A stretch of DNA of 64,000 nucleotides from positions 248,001-312,000 of the forward strand of contig NZ_RYDV01000005.1 of assembly GCF_003971065.1 (NCBI RefSeq). Direction: 5' to 3'. Below are positions 26,606 to 36,449 of the stretch, one piece after another. The position numbers and the translations under genes are program-made. The notes beneath the pieces were generated by a model, which was not told the DNA's origin, ran no database searches, and saw only the letters and a program-made list of their open reading frames with translations. Position 1 is the stretch's first letter; each line of letters begins with the position of its first letter. Source of the stretch: Candidimonas sp. SYP-B2681. Lineage in GTDB: Bacteria > Pseudomonadota > Gammaproteobacteria > Burkholderiales > Burkholderiaceae_B.

Positions 26606-27256
26606 CTAGTTGATGGCGAGCATATCGGATGTATTATTGGTGGCGAGACGGCGAGCGCCGTTATAACGCTTTTTCCAGTACGCAATATCCATACTTTCCA
26701 CACGCACTACGGCACCAGCGCGCGGTGCGTGCACAAACTTTTTATTACCAAGATAAATGCCTACGTGCGAGTTCCGGTGACCGCGGGTATTGAAAAATAC
26801 CAAGTCGCCTCGGCGTAGTTCGGTGGTTTTTACCGATTCACCTTCACGAGCCATTTCAGCGGAACTGCGAGGCAATTTCAAGCCCAGAGATTTCTCGGCA
26901 GCGTAACTGACAAGTCCGCTGCAGTCGAAGCCCGTATTGGGCGTTTCGCCACCAAACCTATACTTGATACCCAATAAGTTAAGCGCGGTAGTGGCCAAGG
27001 CTTTGGTTGTTTTGGGAGGGGTGTTCTGGGGATAGTCTTTTGTCGCCAGGTAGGCGCCCAGAGGATCGGCTTGTGTATAGGAAAGGTACTGATCGCGTGC
27101 AGAGCGCTTCGTGTCGGCCTGAGCCTGTTGATTTGTCGCGTTGCTGGCACACCCGGCAAGAGCCAGAGTAGCAAGAAGGACAAAACATTTGGCGCCGCGC
27201 CAGAGATTTGAAGGATGACAGTACGGGAAGGAGCGGGGTAGTCGATGGGGCGGCAT
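26606..27256 (-). CDS. NlpC/P60 family lipoprotein (Spr/MepS-like endopeptidase)
   Basis: A 216-residue secreted cysteine peptidase expected to cut peptidoglycan cross-links for cell-wall growth. A signal peptide ends in the lipobox LALAGC near residue 38, so it is lipid-anchored. The catalytic cysteine lies in GFDCSGLVSYAA, and the histidine in SHVGIYLGN. The ATG at 27256 is preferred to 27316 because it keeps a compact signal peptide; no clear Shine-Dalgarno is seen for either. It is a single gene, convergent with the DUF2325 gene. Confidence 0.9.
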   Translation of the reverse strand: MPPHRLPRSFPYCHPSNLWRGAKCFVLLATLALAGCASNATNQQAQADTKRSARDQYLSYTQADPLGAYLATKDYPQNTPPKTTKALATTALNLLGIKYRFGGETPNTGFDCSGLVSYAAEKSLGLKLPRSSAEMAREGESVKTTELRRGDLVFFNTRGHRNSHVGIYLGNKKFVHAPRAGAVVRVESMDIAYWKKRYNGARRLATNNTSDMLAIN

Positions 27257-27553
27257 AGTCGGTTTTCGTTTTCGCTTGCACTGGGTCCAAGGCGAATGTT
27301 CCGGTTTTTGCGTCAAATTTCAGCTAAATCGGTAACATTGCGCGGTATTCTGCTTTTAAAAAAAGTGGGCCGTTGCGCGTATTTCAGAAGAATAAGGGCT
27401 CGAGTTTACCCAAGGTTCATCGAGAGGTAAAGAAGTATTTCCCCGATTTTCGACTTTACTCCGGCGTTGGACCAAGCTAGTCTATAGGGCGATCGCACTA
27501 GCTGGCCATCCGGCCCAAGCATGATGTTTCAAACAAAAAAATGAGGATACTAA
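27257..27553. other. 297-bp divergent intergenic region
   Basis: This is the control region between the NlpC/P60 lipoprotein and the GlcG-like gene. I see no convincing promoter hexamer pair, operator or stem on either strand. The AT-rich stretch with a short A-run before 27554 contains the GAGGA Shine-Dalgarno of the GlcG-like gene. Confidence 0.5.
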
Positions 27554-27961
27554 ATGAAGACCAAACCTGTATTATGTAACGCCGACGTAAAAGCAATTCT
27601 GGATGCTGCCCAAATCTTTGCTCTACAGCAAAAATGGGCCGTCACAATTTCAGTAGTAGACGATGGCGGTCACTTACTAGGTTTGGTACGGCTGGATGAT
27701 GCCGCGCCGATTTCCGCACAGATATCTCCCGCCAAAGCGCGTACGGCGGCACTCGGGCGCCGCGAATCAAAAATCTACGAAGATACGATCAATGGTGGCC
27801 GTTATTCCTTCTTGTCCGCTCCGGGGCTCGAGGGAATGCTTGAAGGGGGCGTCCCTATCATCGTCGACGCAACAGTGGTCGGGGCAGTAGGGGTATCAGG
27901 CGTAAAATCCAATGAGGACGTGGAAATTGCGCTCGCCGGGATTGCAGCACTGAATCTATGA
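27554..27961 (+). CDS. GlcG/HbpS-like protein (DUF336)
   Basis: A 135-residue protein with the family pattern: a VTISVVDDGGHLLGLVRLDDA core, the KARTAALGRRES helix, and the GGVPIIVDATVVGAVGVSG ending. The family includes heme-binding HbpS and GlcG of unknown function, often beside catabolic genes. The final histidine/tyrosine residues used for heme by HbpS cannot be confirmed here. Its stop overlaps the next gene's start as ATGA, so it is tied to a transporter. Confidence 0.9.
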   Translation: MKTKPVLCNADVKAILDAAQIFALQQKWAVTISVVDDGGHLLGLVRLDDAAPISAQISPAKARTAALGRRESKIYEDTINGGRYSFLSAPGLEGMLEGGVPIIVDATVVGAVGVSGVKSNEDVEIALAGIAALNL

Positions 27962-29316
27962 AGCTTGACACCAATACGGAATCAGAAGGCCGCCAAGCCG
28001 GCAACGGACTCACATTCGCCTTCCATGACGCCGTAAACCCGGGTGTCACACGCCGAGAGGTGTGGGCCTGGGCTATGTACGATTTCGCCAATTCCGGCTA
28101 CACCACCGTTGTGCTCACTACAGTATTTAGCGCGTACTTTGTTGGCGTTGTGGCAGACGGCAGATCGTGGGGTACGCTGGCGTTCACCGCTGCCTTGTCT
28201 TTTTCCTACCTATTGGTAATGCTAAGCATGCCGTCTTTGGGCGCACGGGCAGATGCCACGGCAAGCAAGCGGCGATTGCTATTTGCCAGTAGCATAGGCT
28301 GCATTAGTGCCACGCTGCTATTGGCCTTTACAGGTCCAGGCGATATCGTGTGGGGACTGTTCATTATCGCGATATCCAATTATTGCTATTGTGTGGGTGA
28401 ATCCATCGTGGCGGCTTTCTTGCCGGAAATTGCCCGGCCACATGCTTTGGGCCGCGTCTCGGGTTGGGGCTGGAGCTTCGGGTATTTTGGCGGCATGCTT
28501 ACATTGGGGCTATCGCTTGCGGTCGTCGCTTGGGCTAGCGGCCATAAACTAGAAGCCAGCCAGTACGTCCCGTACGTAATGGTGCTTACCGCGGTGGTCT
28601 TTGCGGTATCGGCCGTCCCGTCGTTCTTGTTCTTGCGTGAACGGTCACCTGCTACCGGAAAACCTGTAGAAGGCATGCTCCAGCGGCTACAAACCGCATG
28701 GGGCGACACCCGCGCCCATTTCCCCGATTTCCGGCTTCTTTTACTCTGCGGGGCATGCTATCACGCAGGCATTGCCGTGGTCATAACCCTTTCAGCGGTA
28801 TATGCGATCGAAGCCATCGGTTTTACCATGGCACAAACGATGATGCTGGTATTCACTGTCAATATCTCCGCAGCAGTCGGCGCCTTTCTATTTGGCTATG
28901 CCCAAGATCGTATAGGTCATAAGCTGGCGCTCTCCATCACGCTGATAGGCTGGATCATCATGGTGCTGCTTGCCTACGCGGCCGTGCAAATATGGGTTTT
29001 TTGGCTGGCTGCTACCGTTGCGGGTCTGTGCATGGGCACCAGTCAAAGCGCAGGTCGCGCCATGGTAGGTGCACTATCCCCGCCGAAAAGGCTGGCGGAG
29101 TTTTATTCGCTATGGACATTTTCCACGCAACTGGCGGCCGTTATCGGCCCCTTATCTTATGGCTTAGTCACCTGGCTGACCGGCGGTAATCATCGGCTTG
29201 CGCTATTGTGCACGGGTTTGTTTTTCGTGGCGGCTATTACCGTACTGCAGCGTCTTGACTTCGCACGAGGGGCATTAGCACGTGCTGGCCAACCTGACAA
29301 CATGATATCGGCATGA
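27958..29316 (+). CDS. MFS transporter, UMF1/Atg22-like
   Basis: A 452-residue protein with 12 likely membrane segments and the EVWAWAMYDFANSGYTTVVLTTVFSAYF start that marks the UMF1 family, distant relatives of the fungal vacuolar amino-acid exporter Atg22. Such bacterial members are predicted exporters or permeases for unknown substrates. Translation is coupled to the GlcG-like gene. It is followed 88 bp later by acs. No substrate inference is possible beyond a possible small metabolite. Confidence 0.88.
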   Translation: MKLDTNTESEGRQAGNGLTFAFHDAVNPGVTRREVWAWAMYDFANSGYTTVVLTTVFSAYFVGVVADGRSWGTLAFTAALSFSYLLVMLSMPSLGARADATASKRRLLFASSIGCISATLLLAFTGPGDIVWGLFIIAISNYCYCVGESIVAAFLPEIARPHALGRVSGWGWSFGYFGGMLTLGLSLAVVAWASGHKLEASQYVPYVMVLTAVVFAVSAVPSFLFLRERSPATGKPVEGMLQRLQTAWGDTRAHFPDFRLLLLCGACYHAGIAVVITLSAVYAIEAIGFTMAQTMMLVFTVNISAAVGAFLFGYAQDRIGHKLALSITLIGWIIMVLLAYAAVQIWVFWLAATVAGLCMGTSQSAGRAMVGALSPPKRLAEFYSLWTFSTQLAAVIGPLSYGLVTWLTGGNHRLALLCTGLFFVAAITVLQRLDFARGALARAGQPDNMISA

Positions 29317-29404
29317 GTCATGCTCTGTCAGCGCTCAGTAAGCCTGATCGGTTACGGTAGTCAGATAACTCGAATAGCACATTATCGAATAAAGGAGTCA
29401 CAAA

Positions 29405-31384
29405 ATGTCTGAAGGAATTGAGTCAATACTGACCGAAACTCGGGTGTTCCCGCCGTTTCCGAATCTGGTGCCAGACGCTGCGATATCGGGTATGGACGCT
29501 TACCACGTTTTATGTCAGGAAGCCGAACGTTCTCCGGATGATTTCTGGGCCCGTATGGCCCGCGAAAACCTGAACTGGACTACGCCTTTTGCACAGGTTT
29601 TGGACGAATCCAAAGCGCCGTTCTACCGTTGGTTTGCTGACGGAGAGATGAATGTGTCGGCGAATTGCCTGGATAAGCATCTCAACACCCCGACGGCTGA
29701 CAAAACTGCGATTATTTTCGAGTCGGACGACGGTCAAGTCAGCACGATAACTTATAAGCAGCTATACCAGCGAGTATGCCAGTTCGCCAACGGTCTCAAA
29801 TCATTGGGACATAAGGCAGGCGATCGTGCGATTATTTATTTGCCGATGTCGATCGAGGCGGTGGTTGCGATGCAGGCGTGCGCACGGCTGGGCATCATTC
29901 ATTCGGTGGTCTTTGGCGGCTTTTCGTCAAAAAGTTTGCACGAGCGTGCGGTTGACGTCGGGGCGACACTTGTCATCACCGCCGATGAACAGGTGCGCAG
30001 CGGAAAGAGTATCCCGCTTAAAAGCGCAGTTGATGAAGCGCTCGCCATGGGCGGGTGCGAAGCAGTCAGGCACGTCATTGTGTACAACCGCACAGGCGGT
30101 CCAGTGGAGTGGAACGAGCGGCTCGATCTTTGGATGCACGACGTCTCGGCGAACCAGCCTGAAGAATGCGCTCCGGTTCCCCTTAACGCCGAGCATCCAC
30201 TTTTCATTCTGTATACATCTGGTTCTACCGGAAAACCTAAGGGCGTACAGCACGCCACGGCAGGCTTTTTGTTGTGGGCGTTGTTGACGGTAAAGTGGAC
30301 CTTTGACTCCAAGGATACGGATGTCTTTTGGTGCACAGCCGACGTGGGTTGGGTCACGGGGCATACGTATATTGCTTATGGTCCATTGGCAGCAGGGCTG
30401 ACGCAAGTTGTATTCGAGGGTGTGCCGACCTATCCCAATGTGGGTCGCTTCTGGGAAATGATTCAGCGTCACAAGGTGACGGTGTTCTACACTGCCCCGA
30501 CGGCCATACGCTCGCTATCAAAGGCCGCCGACAGTTCGCTTGAGTTTCATCCCCGTGAGTACGACTTGAGCAGCCTGCGCATTATCGGTTCAGTCGGCGA
30601 ACCCATTAACCCGGATGCATGGATGTGGTATTACACCAATGTGGGGCGGGAACGGTGCCCAGTGCTGGATACCTGGTGGCAGACTGAAACCGGGGGACAT
30701 ATGATTACGCCACTGCCCGGCGTGACGCCACTAAAGCCTGGGTCTTGCACCTTGCCTTTACCCGGCATTACTGCTGCCGTAGTAGACGAAGCGGGCGACG
30801 TGGTTGGGCCCGGCAAGGGTGGTTTTCTTGTCATACAACGCCCATGGCCGGCCATGATTCGCACGATTTGGGGCGATCCCGACCGTTTCGTGAAAAGTTA
30901 TTTTCCGCCCGAGCTCAAAGGTGCCTACCTTGCCGGCGATGGCGCACAACGCGATGCCGACGGATATTTCTGGATCATGGGGCGTATCGATGACGTGTTG
31001 AATGTATCCGGGCATCGACTAGGCACTATGGAAGTCGAATCCGCACTGGTCGCGCATGCGCTTGTCGCCGAGGCTGCCGTGGTAGGCCGTCCAGACGCCA
31101 CGACCGGCGAAGCTGTTGTCGCATTCGTGGTGCTTAAAAGGTCGCTGCCAGAAGGAGAGGAAGCCGTCATGATCGCTCGGCAATTGCGGGACTGGGTCGC
31201 CAAAGAGATCGGACCAATCGCCAAGCCTAAAGAAATACGCTTCGGCGAAAATCTACCCAAGACCCGTTCGGGCAAAATCATGCGACGCTTGCTACGTGTG
31301 GTTGCCAAGGGGGAAGCCATCACACAAGATGTGTCGACCCTTGAGAATCCCGCAATACTGGACCAGATGTCGCAATCCCATTAG
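29405..31384 (+). CDS. acs: acetyl-CoA synthetase (AMP-forming)
   Basis: A 659-residue enzyme that activates acetate with ATP and CoA. The adenylation motif [11 protein letters not shown] is at about residues 270-280, and the C-terminal lysine motif [11 protein letters not shown], a target of acetylation, is near the end. The [21 protein letters not shown] hinge region is typical. Length matches Acs better than propionate ligases (about 630), but substrate preference could be propionate as well. It is followed by a strong terminator. Confidence 0.9.
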   Translation: MSEGIESILTETRVFPPFPNLVPDAAISGMDAYHVLCQEAERSPDDFWARMARENLNWTTPFAQVLDESKAPFYRWFADGEMNVSANCLDKHLNTPTADKTAIIFESDDGQVSTITYKQLYQRVCQFANGLKSLGHKAGDRAIIYLPMSIEAVVAMQACARLGIIHSVVFGGFSSKSLHERAVDVGATLVITADEQVRSGKSIPLKSAVDEALAMGGCEAVRHVIVYNRTGGPVEWNERLDLWMHDVSANQPEECAPVPLNAEHPLFILYTSGSTGKPKGVQHATAGFLLWALLTVKWTFDSKDTDVFWCTADVGWVTGHTYIAYGPLAAGLTQVVFEGVPTYPNVGRFWEMIQRHKVTVFYTAPTAIRSLSKAADSSLEFHPREYDLSSLRIIGSVGEPINPDAWMWYYTNVGRERCPVLDTWWQTETGGHMITPLPGVTPLKPGSCTLPLPGITAAVVDEAGDVVGPGKGGFLVIQRPWPAMIRTIWGDPDRFVKSYFPPELKGAYLAGDGAQRDADGYFWIMGRIDDVLNVSGHRLGTMEVESALVAHALVAEAAVVGRPDATTGEAVVAFVVLKRSLPEGEEAVMIARQLRDWVAKEIGPIAKPKEIRFGENLPKTRSGKIMRRLLRVVAKGEAITQDVSTLENPAILDQMSQSH

Positions 31385-31477
31385 GTCTTCGGCCTACGCT
31401 GCGGCATGGCCTGGAAGCGCTATGCTGCACAATGATATTCTTGCCGGCTATTGTGGGCGGCGGCGCCGCCCAGATTC

Positions 31478-31503
31478 AATCAGGCTTCGGCCTGATTTTT
31501 TTA
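31478..31503 (+). terminator. intrinsic terminator after acs
   Basis: AATCAGGC and GCCTGATT form a perfect 8-bp stem with a TTCG loop, followed by a run of T residues. This is a textbook terminator. Confidence 0.95.
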
Positions 31504-31529
31504 TATATAGATTTCAGACGACGTCCATC

Positions 31530-32450
31530 TTGAAAACAATCCAGTCCGATCGCGGCGCCTTGGTCCTCATGAGCTTCACCGTCCTGCTTTGGGGTTTCAG
31601 CTGGATCGTCATGAAGCACATGTCGAATTTTATTGGTCCTTTCGACCTGGTAATGGCTCGCTATGGACTCGCCTTTTTGGTTTTGCTTTGCATTTTGCTG
31701 GTCACCCGCCATTCCCTCAAGTTTCCGCCATTTTGGCTCACCGTCGGTATTGCGGTTTTTCAGACCACGGCGTTCCAATGTCTTTGCCAGCTAGCCTTGG
31801 TCAGCGGTGGTGCGGGACATGTCGCAATGTTGGCATACACCATGCCATTCTGGGTCGTCCTGTTCGCGTGGCTTATGCTGGGCGAGCGTCCCGCCCGTCG
31901 GCATGTAATCGCTTTCGTTTTGGCAGGGGCAGGGTTGGTCGCGATTATTGCACCATGGCAGGGCTTGGGGAGTGTCCGGGGCTCCTTACTTGCGTTGGGC
32001 GGGGGCATGAGCTGGGGTTTAGGCGTGGTCTTCAGCAAGATAGCCTTTCAGCGACGCCAGGCGGATGTGCTCAACATGACAATGTGGCAAATGTTTTTGG
32101 GTTCCGTGCTTACCGTTCCGGTGGCACTGTTGCTGCCGCAACGTGCCGTCGTGTGGAACGCGGATTTATTCTGGGGACTGGCATATATGGCCGTTTTTGC
32201 CTCGGCGTTGGGTTGGTGGTTATGGCTAACGGTAGTGCAACGTGTCAGCGCTACGGTGGCCGGCATGTCGAGCCTGGGGGTTCCTGTGCTAACAGTAATA
32301 CTGGCATGGTTATTACTTGCAGAACGACCCACGGTCATGGAACTTATCGGCATAGCATTCATTATGGCGGGGTTAATCATCATCAACCTGGCAGGTGGCC
32401 GCAGAGCAGGGGTCGAAAAAAAACCGCATCGTAGTGATGCGGCTTCGTGA
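31530..32450 (+). CDS. EamA family transporter
   Basis: About 306 residues with ten hydrophobic segments and two EamA repeats, the second ending near LIGIAFIMAGLIIINLAG. These are drug/metabolite exporters, often for amino acids or metabolites; the substrate is unknown. The start is a TTG at 31530, giving a short cytoplasmic lead before the first helix; an ATG at 31569 is also possible. The frame continues upstream across the acs terminator, which is not coding. Its last codons contain the convergent etfQO terminator. Confidence 0.85.
   Translation: MKTIQSDRGALVLMSFTVLLWGFSWIVMKHMSNFIGPFDLVMARYGLAFLVLLCILLVTRHSLKFPPFWLTVGIAVFQTTAFQCLCQLALVSGGAGHVAMLAYTMPFWVVLFAWLMLGERPARRHVIAFVLAGAGLVAIIAPWQGLGSVRGSLLALGGGMSWGLGVVFSKIAFQRRQADVLNMTMWQMFLGSVLTVPVALLLPQRAVVWNADLFWGLAYMAVFASALGWWLWLTVVQRVSATVAGMSSLGVPVLTVILAWLLLAERPTVMELIGIAFIMAGLIIINLAGGRRAGVEKKPHRSDAAS
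32416..32442 (-). terminator. terminator for ETF-QO gene, inside the neighbour's coding end
   Basis: On the minus strand CCGCATC pairs with GATGCGG around a 5-base loop and is followed by eight T residues. It lies entirely inside the last codons of the EamA gene, past the stop of the gene it ends. Confidence 0.85.
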
Positions 32451-32456
32451 AGCGAA

Positions 32457-34103
32457 CTACATACCGATATACACCGGCCCCTCGCCGCCTTGAGGTGCCA
32501 CCCATACAATGTTCTGGGTGGGGTCCTTGATGTCGCAGGTTTTGCAATGCACACAATTTTGTGCGTTGATCTGCAAACGGTCGGCGCCGTCCTCGGTCTT
32601 TACGAACTCGTACACGCCAGCGGGGCAATACCGCGCTTCGGGTCCGGCGTACTTGGCCAGGTTGACTGATACCGGAATCGTCGGATCTTTAAGCGTCAAA
32701 TGTATGGGTTCATTTTCGTCGTGATTAGTGTTCGATATGAATACCGAACTTAGGCGATCAAACGTCAGCTTGCCATCTGGTTTCGGATAATCGATACGAG
32801 CGCATTCGGAGGCGGGCTGCAAACAGGCATGGTCTGGCTTGCTATGGTGCAGAGTCCAGGGCATTTTCCCTTTTAGAAGCCATTGCTCGATACCGGTCAT
32901 TAAGGTGGCAATGCCGCGGCCTTTTTTGAACCATTGTTTGAAGTTACGCGACTTATTGAGCTCCGCGTGCAGCCATGAGCTTTCAAAGGCTGCTGGGTAA
33001 GCGGTTAGTTCATCGTGGCGGCGGTCGGCGACAATGGCGTCGAACGCTGCTTCTGCAGCCAACGCGCCCGTCTTGATTGCCGAATGGCTTCCCTTGATGC
33101 GCGAAGCATTCAGCACGCCGGCTTCACAGCCAACCATGACGCCGCCCGGAAAACAAAGTTTTGGCAATGAGAGCAAGCCCCCAGCGGTCAGCGAGCGCGC
33201 GCCGTAAGCGATGCGCTTGGCGCCTTCGAACGTGGGACGAATGGCGGGATGGGTTTTATAGCGCTGGAATTCGTCGAAAGGCGAGAGCCAGGGATTGGCA
33301 TAATCGAGCCCCACGACCAACCCAACCACCACAATATTATCCGCCAGGTGATACAGAAACGATCCGCCATAGGTATCGGAATCCAGCGGCCAGCCAGCCG
33401 TATGCATGACCAGTCCGGGCTGTGACTGCGACGGATCGACCTCCCACATTTCCTTGATGCCTATGCCATAGCTCTGTGGGTCGCGGCCTTCGTCCAGCTT
33501 GTAACGGCTGATCAGTTCGCGTCCTAACTGGCCACGCGAGCCTTCGGCGAAGACGGTGTAGCGGGCGTGAAGTTCCATGCCAGGTTGATAATGAGGTGTG
33601 TGCGATCCATCGCGAGCGACGCCCATGTCGCCTGTGGCAACTCCCTTTACCGCTCCGGTTTCTGTGTAAAGAATCTCGCCGGCGGCAAATCCTGGAAACA
33701 GGTCGACACCCAGGGCTTCGGCTTGCTCGCCCATCCATTTGACGACATTGCCGAGGCGAACAATGTAATTGCCCTCGTTGTGGAAACAGTTCGGCAATAG
33801 CCAGTTTGGCGTCGCACGCGAGCCCTTTTCGGTAAGGAACAAAAACTTGTCTTCAGTTACCACGGTGTCCAGTGGCGCGCCTTTTTCTTTCCAGTCGGGT
33901 ATCAGTTCATTCAGGGCTCGAGGGTCCATGACGGCACCGGACAAGATGTGAGCGCCGACTTCGGAACCTTTTTCAAGCACGCAAACGCTGATCTCGTGGT
34001 TTCGCTCGGCCGCGAGCTGCTTTAGTCGTATGGCGGTCGCAAGGCCTGCCGGCCCGGCACCCACCACTACAACGTCGTATTCCATTGATTCGCGTTCAGC
34101 CAT
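32457..34103 (-). CDS. electron-transfer flavoprotein:ubiquinone oxidoreductase
   Basis: A 548-residue inner-membrane-associated flavoprotein that passes electrons from ETF (fatty-acid and amino-acid oxidation) to ubiquinone. The FAD motif VVVVGAGPAGLATAIRL is at the start, and a 4Fe-4S site near the C-terminus is shown by CPAGVYEF and QNCVHCKTCDIKDPTQNI. The ATG at 34103 is preferred over an upstream one at 34151, giving the standard MAERESMEYDVVVVG start with a GGGAG site. The ETF subunits are not in the window. Confidence 0.94.
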   Translation of the reverse strand: MAERESMEYDVVVVGAGPAGLATAIRLKQLAAERNHEISVCVLEKGSEVGAHILSGAVMDPRALNELIPDWKEKGAPLDTVVTEDKFLFLTEKGSRATPNWLLPNCFHNEGNYIVRLGNVVKWMGEQAEALGVDLFPGFAAGEILYTETGAVKGVATGDMGVARDGSHTPHYQPGMELHARYTVFAEGSRGQLGRELISRYKLDEGRDPQSYGIGIKEMWEVDPSQSQPGLVMHTAGWPLDSDTYGGSFLYHLADNIVVVGLVVGLDYANPWLSPFDEFQRYKTHPAIRPTFEGAKRIAYGARSLTAGGLLSLPKLCFPGGVMVGCEAGVLNASRIKGSHSAIKTGALAAEAAFDAIVADRRHDELTAYPAAFESSWLHAELNKSRNFKQWFKKGRGIATLMTGIEQWLLKGKMPWTLHHSKPDHACLQPASECARIDYPKPDGKLTFDRLSSVFISNTNHDENEPIHLTLKDPTIPVSVNLAKYAGPEARYCPAGVYEFVKTEDGADRLQINAQNCVHCKTCDIKDPTQNIVWVAPQGGEGPVYIGM

Positions 34104-34331
34104 TTTTTGAAGATCTCCCGTATGTCTGCTCTGTTGTGGCGATTGGACCATGGGCCCGGTGTTTTATGACCTCATTGTATTGTAGTCTGGGGCTCGTCTT
34201 GAAGCGGCGCTCGCGACGCAAAAGTTGATTGGTTTTATCGGGTATCTTGGGCGGAAACTACGTTATCAAACTGGCACTGGCTTGCCGTTATACTTATTGG
34301 TCTGCAGCAATCAAGCAAAGGGCGTTTCTTT

Positions 34332-34769
34332 ATGCAGCTAACCGATCCGTCTCCGGTCCCCGCAACAGGCGGAGCTTTTCGCTACGCAATGCCGATACGC
34401 TGGGGCGACCAGGATGCCCAGAATCACGTCAACAATACGCTTTATTTCCGTTATTTTGAAGAGGCTCGCGTACAGCTTTTTCACCGAGCGGGCATCTATC
34501 TGCCTTCGACCCGAGCAGGCAGTCTGGCTCATGCGTCATGCGATTTCCTTAAGCCTCTTACTTATCCCGCAACCATCGTGGTTACGCAGGTGCTGACCCG
34601 GGTCGGCCGATCGAGCATGGCTGTTGATACGCGGATCGAGCGTGACGACGAGCCGGGCGTGGCATATGCCACCGGTAAATACGTAGTTGTTGGTGTCGAT
34701 ATGCAGACGGGAAAGTCCTCACCATGGACAGCCGCCGAACTTGCTGGGTTTGCGAAAGTTTTCTTGTAG
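34332..34769 (+). CDS. acyl-CoA thioesterase (hotdog fold)
   Basis: A 145-residue protein of the 4-hydroxybenzoyl-CoA thioesterase type. The motif IRWGDQDAQNHVNNTLYFRYFEEAR has the catalytic aspartate and the GxxNN pattern of the family. Substrates are fatty or aromatic acyl-CoA esters; which one cannot be told. It sits between ETF-QO and scoAB, in an acyl-CoA metabolic block. Confidence 0.9.
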   Translation: MQLTDPSPVPATGGAFRYAMPIRWGDQDAQNHVNNTLYFRYFEEARVQLFHRAGIYLPSTRAGSLAHASCDFLKPLTYPATIVVTQVLTRVGRSSMAVDTRIERDDEPGVAYATGKYVVVGVDMQTGKSSPWTAAELAGFAKVFL

Positions 34770-34935
34770 TTTTCGTGGCTTCGATACGGTGTCGGGAGTG
34801 CATTGAGCTCACGCCGGTACACCGCGCATTGATAAAGGCCAACGAAGTTGTGGTTAGCTGTTTTTTGGGTTCATTCATAGCGCGGACCATGTGGCCTGTG
34901 CTTCAGTATGACGTACTAAAACTAAGGATGGAGTG

Positions 34936-35643
34936 ATGGATAAAGTCTATGCAAGTGCCGCAGAAGCACTTAAGGGCATCGTCGCCAATGATCAGACCAT
35001 TGCCGTGGGAGGCTTCGGTCTATGTGGCATTCCCGAGGCCCTGATCGAGGCGTTGCGCGAATCAGGCGTGCAGAATCTTACGTGCATCAGCAACAATGCT
35101 GGCGTCGACGGGTTTGGCTTGGGCAAGTTGCTTAATACGCGCCAGATCAAAAAAATGATTGCATCATACGTTGGCGAAAACAAAGAGTTCGAACGTCAGT
35201 ATCTGGCGGGCGAGCTCGAGCTTGAATTCACGCCGCAGGGCACGCTGGCCGAGAAGCTGCGGGCGGGCGGGGCCGGGATTCCTGCGTTCTTCACTCGCAC
35301 CGGTGTAGGAACCATTGTTGCCGACGGTAAAGAAGTACGCGAGTTCGACGGCGAGCAATACGTCATGGAACGTTCTCTTGTGCCGGATGTGTCTCTGGTC
35401 AAGGCCTACAAAGCCGACCGCAGCGGCAATCTGCTGTTTCGCAAAACGGCCCGCAATTTCAATCCTAATGTGGCGATGGCAGGAAAGATCACAATTGTCG
35501 AGGTCGAGCAGATTGTCGACACTGGCACCTTCGATCCCGATGAAGTCCATCTCGCTGGTATTTTCGTGCATCGCATCGTGTTGAACGCCCATCCCGAAAA
35601 ACGTATTGAACAACGCACTGTACGCAGCGTAAAAGGAGCCTGA
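34936..35643 (+). CDS. scoA: 3-oxoacid CoA-transferase subunit A
   Basis: The alpha subunit of a succinyl-CoA:3-ketoacid (acetoacetate) CoA-transferase. The 235-residue protein starts [37 protein letters not shown], the usual start with the glycine-rich CoA loop. The ATG at 34936 is preferred to the GTG three bases earlier because a GGATGGAG site gives better spacing. It is paired with scoB two bases downstream. The heterodimer allows use of ketone bodies. Confidence 0.92.
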   Translation: MDKVYASAAEALKGIVANDQTIAVGGFGLCGIPEALIEALRESGVQNLTCISNNAGVDGFGLGKLLNTRQIKKMIASYVGENKEFERQYLAGELELEFTPQGTLAEKLRAGGAGIPAFFTRTGVGTIVADGKEVREFDGEQYVMERSLVPDVSLVKAYKADRSGNLLFRKTARNFNPNVAMAGKITIVEVEQIVDTGTFDPDEVHLAGIFVHRIVLNAHPEKRIEQRTVRSVKGA

Positions 35644-35645
35644 TA

Positions 35646-36299
35646 ATGGCCTGGAGTCGTGAAGAAATGGCAGCACGCGCGGCCCGCGAGCTGCAAGACG
35701 GTTTTTATGTCAATCTTGGCATCGGCTTGCCGACTTTAGTCGCTAATCATGTGCCTGAAGGAGTCGAGGTCTGGCTGCAGTCCGAGAACGGACTACTAGG
35801 TATTGGCCCATTTCCGGCCGAAGAAGAAATCGACCCCGACTTGATCAATGCCGGCAAGCAAACGATCACCACCTTGCCTGGGTCATCCATTTTTTCGTCG
35901 GCAGATTCATTCGGCATGATTCGTGGCGGCAAGATCAATCTGGCAATTTTAGGCGCCATGCAGGTCTCCGAACGAGGCGATCTGGCGAACTGGATGATTC
36001 CTGGAAAAATGATCAAAGGCATGGGCGGTGCAATGGATCTGGTCGCCGGCGTCAAAAGGGTCGTGGTCCTGATGGAGCATGTCGCCCGCAACAAAGACGG
36101 TTCCCAGGACTTGAAGTTGTTGCCCCAATGCAGCTTGCCTTTAACCGGTGTGGGCGTCGTCGACTTGATTGTCACTGACCTGGGTGTGATTGAAGTCACC
36201 GAACATGGCTTCAAGTTGATCGAACTGGCTCCGGGTGTTTCGACTGAAGAAATCCAGTCCAAGACAGGTGCCAAGCTGGATGTCTCTGCAGTCGCCTGA
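35646..36299 (+). CDS. scoB: 3-oxoacid CoA-transferase subunit B
   Basis: The beta subunit of the same enzyme, 217 residues. The catalytic glutamate lies in [14 protein letters not shown] near residue 45. The rest ([35 protein letters not shown]) is typical. It is two bases downstream of scoA, and an intrinsic terminator follows. Confidence 0.93.
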   Translation: MAWSREEMAARAARELQDGFYVNLGIGLPTLVANHVPEGVEVWLQSENGLLGIGPFPAEEEIDPDLINAGKQTITTLPGSSIFSSADSFGMIRGGKINLAILGAMQVSERGDLANWMIPGKMIKGMGGAMDLVAGVKRVVVLMEHVARNKDGSQDLKLLPQCSLPLTGVGVVDLIVTDLGVIEVTEHGFKLIELAPGVSTEEIQSKTGAKLDVSAVA

Positions 36300-36384
36300 G
36301 CCTGTCAATAATTAGTAGTACGCAAGGCGTATGCCCTGGTACTCCTGCGTGCCGATTGGCAAACAGGGCGGTCTGGGGCAAAGG

Positions 36385-36420
36385 GGCCGGATGGACATCT
36401 TTATTGGCCATCCGGCCTTT
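36385..36420 (+). terminator. intrinsic terminator after scoAB
   Basis: GGCCGGATGG (36385-36394) and CCATCCGGCC (36408-36417) form a perfect 10-bp stem with a 13-base loop, followed by only three T residues. Confidence 0.75.
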
Positions 36421-36449
36421 GGCCTTGCTTGGACAACGAAAGGAATAGT

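Noticed and set aside
31589-32434. A 281-residue alternate frame over the EamA gene.
   Set aside because: The EamA frame shows membrane helices and family repeats; the alternate is a GC-driven shadow.
34272-34285. A second sigma-54-like TGGCAC/TTGC pair upstream of the thioesterase gene.
   Set aside because: Only nine bases separate the GG and GC pairs; sigma-54 spacing is strict at ten.
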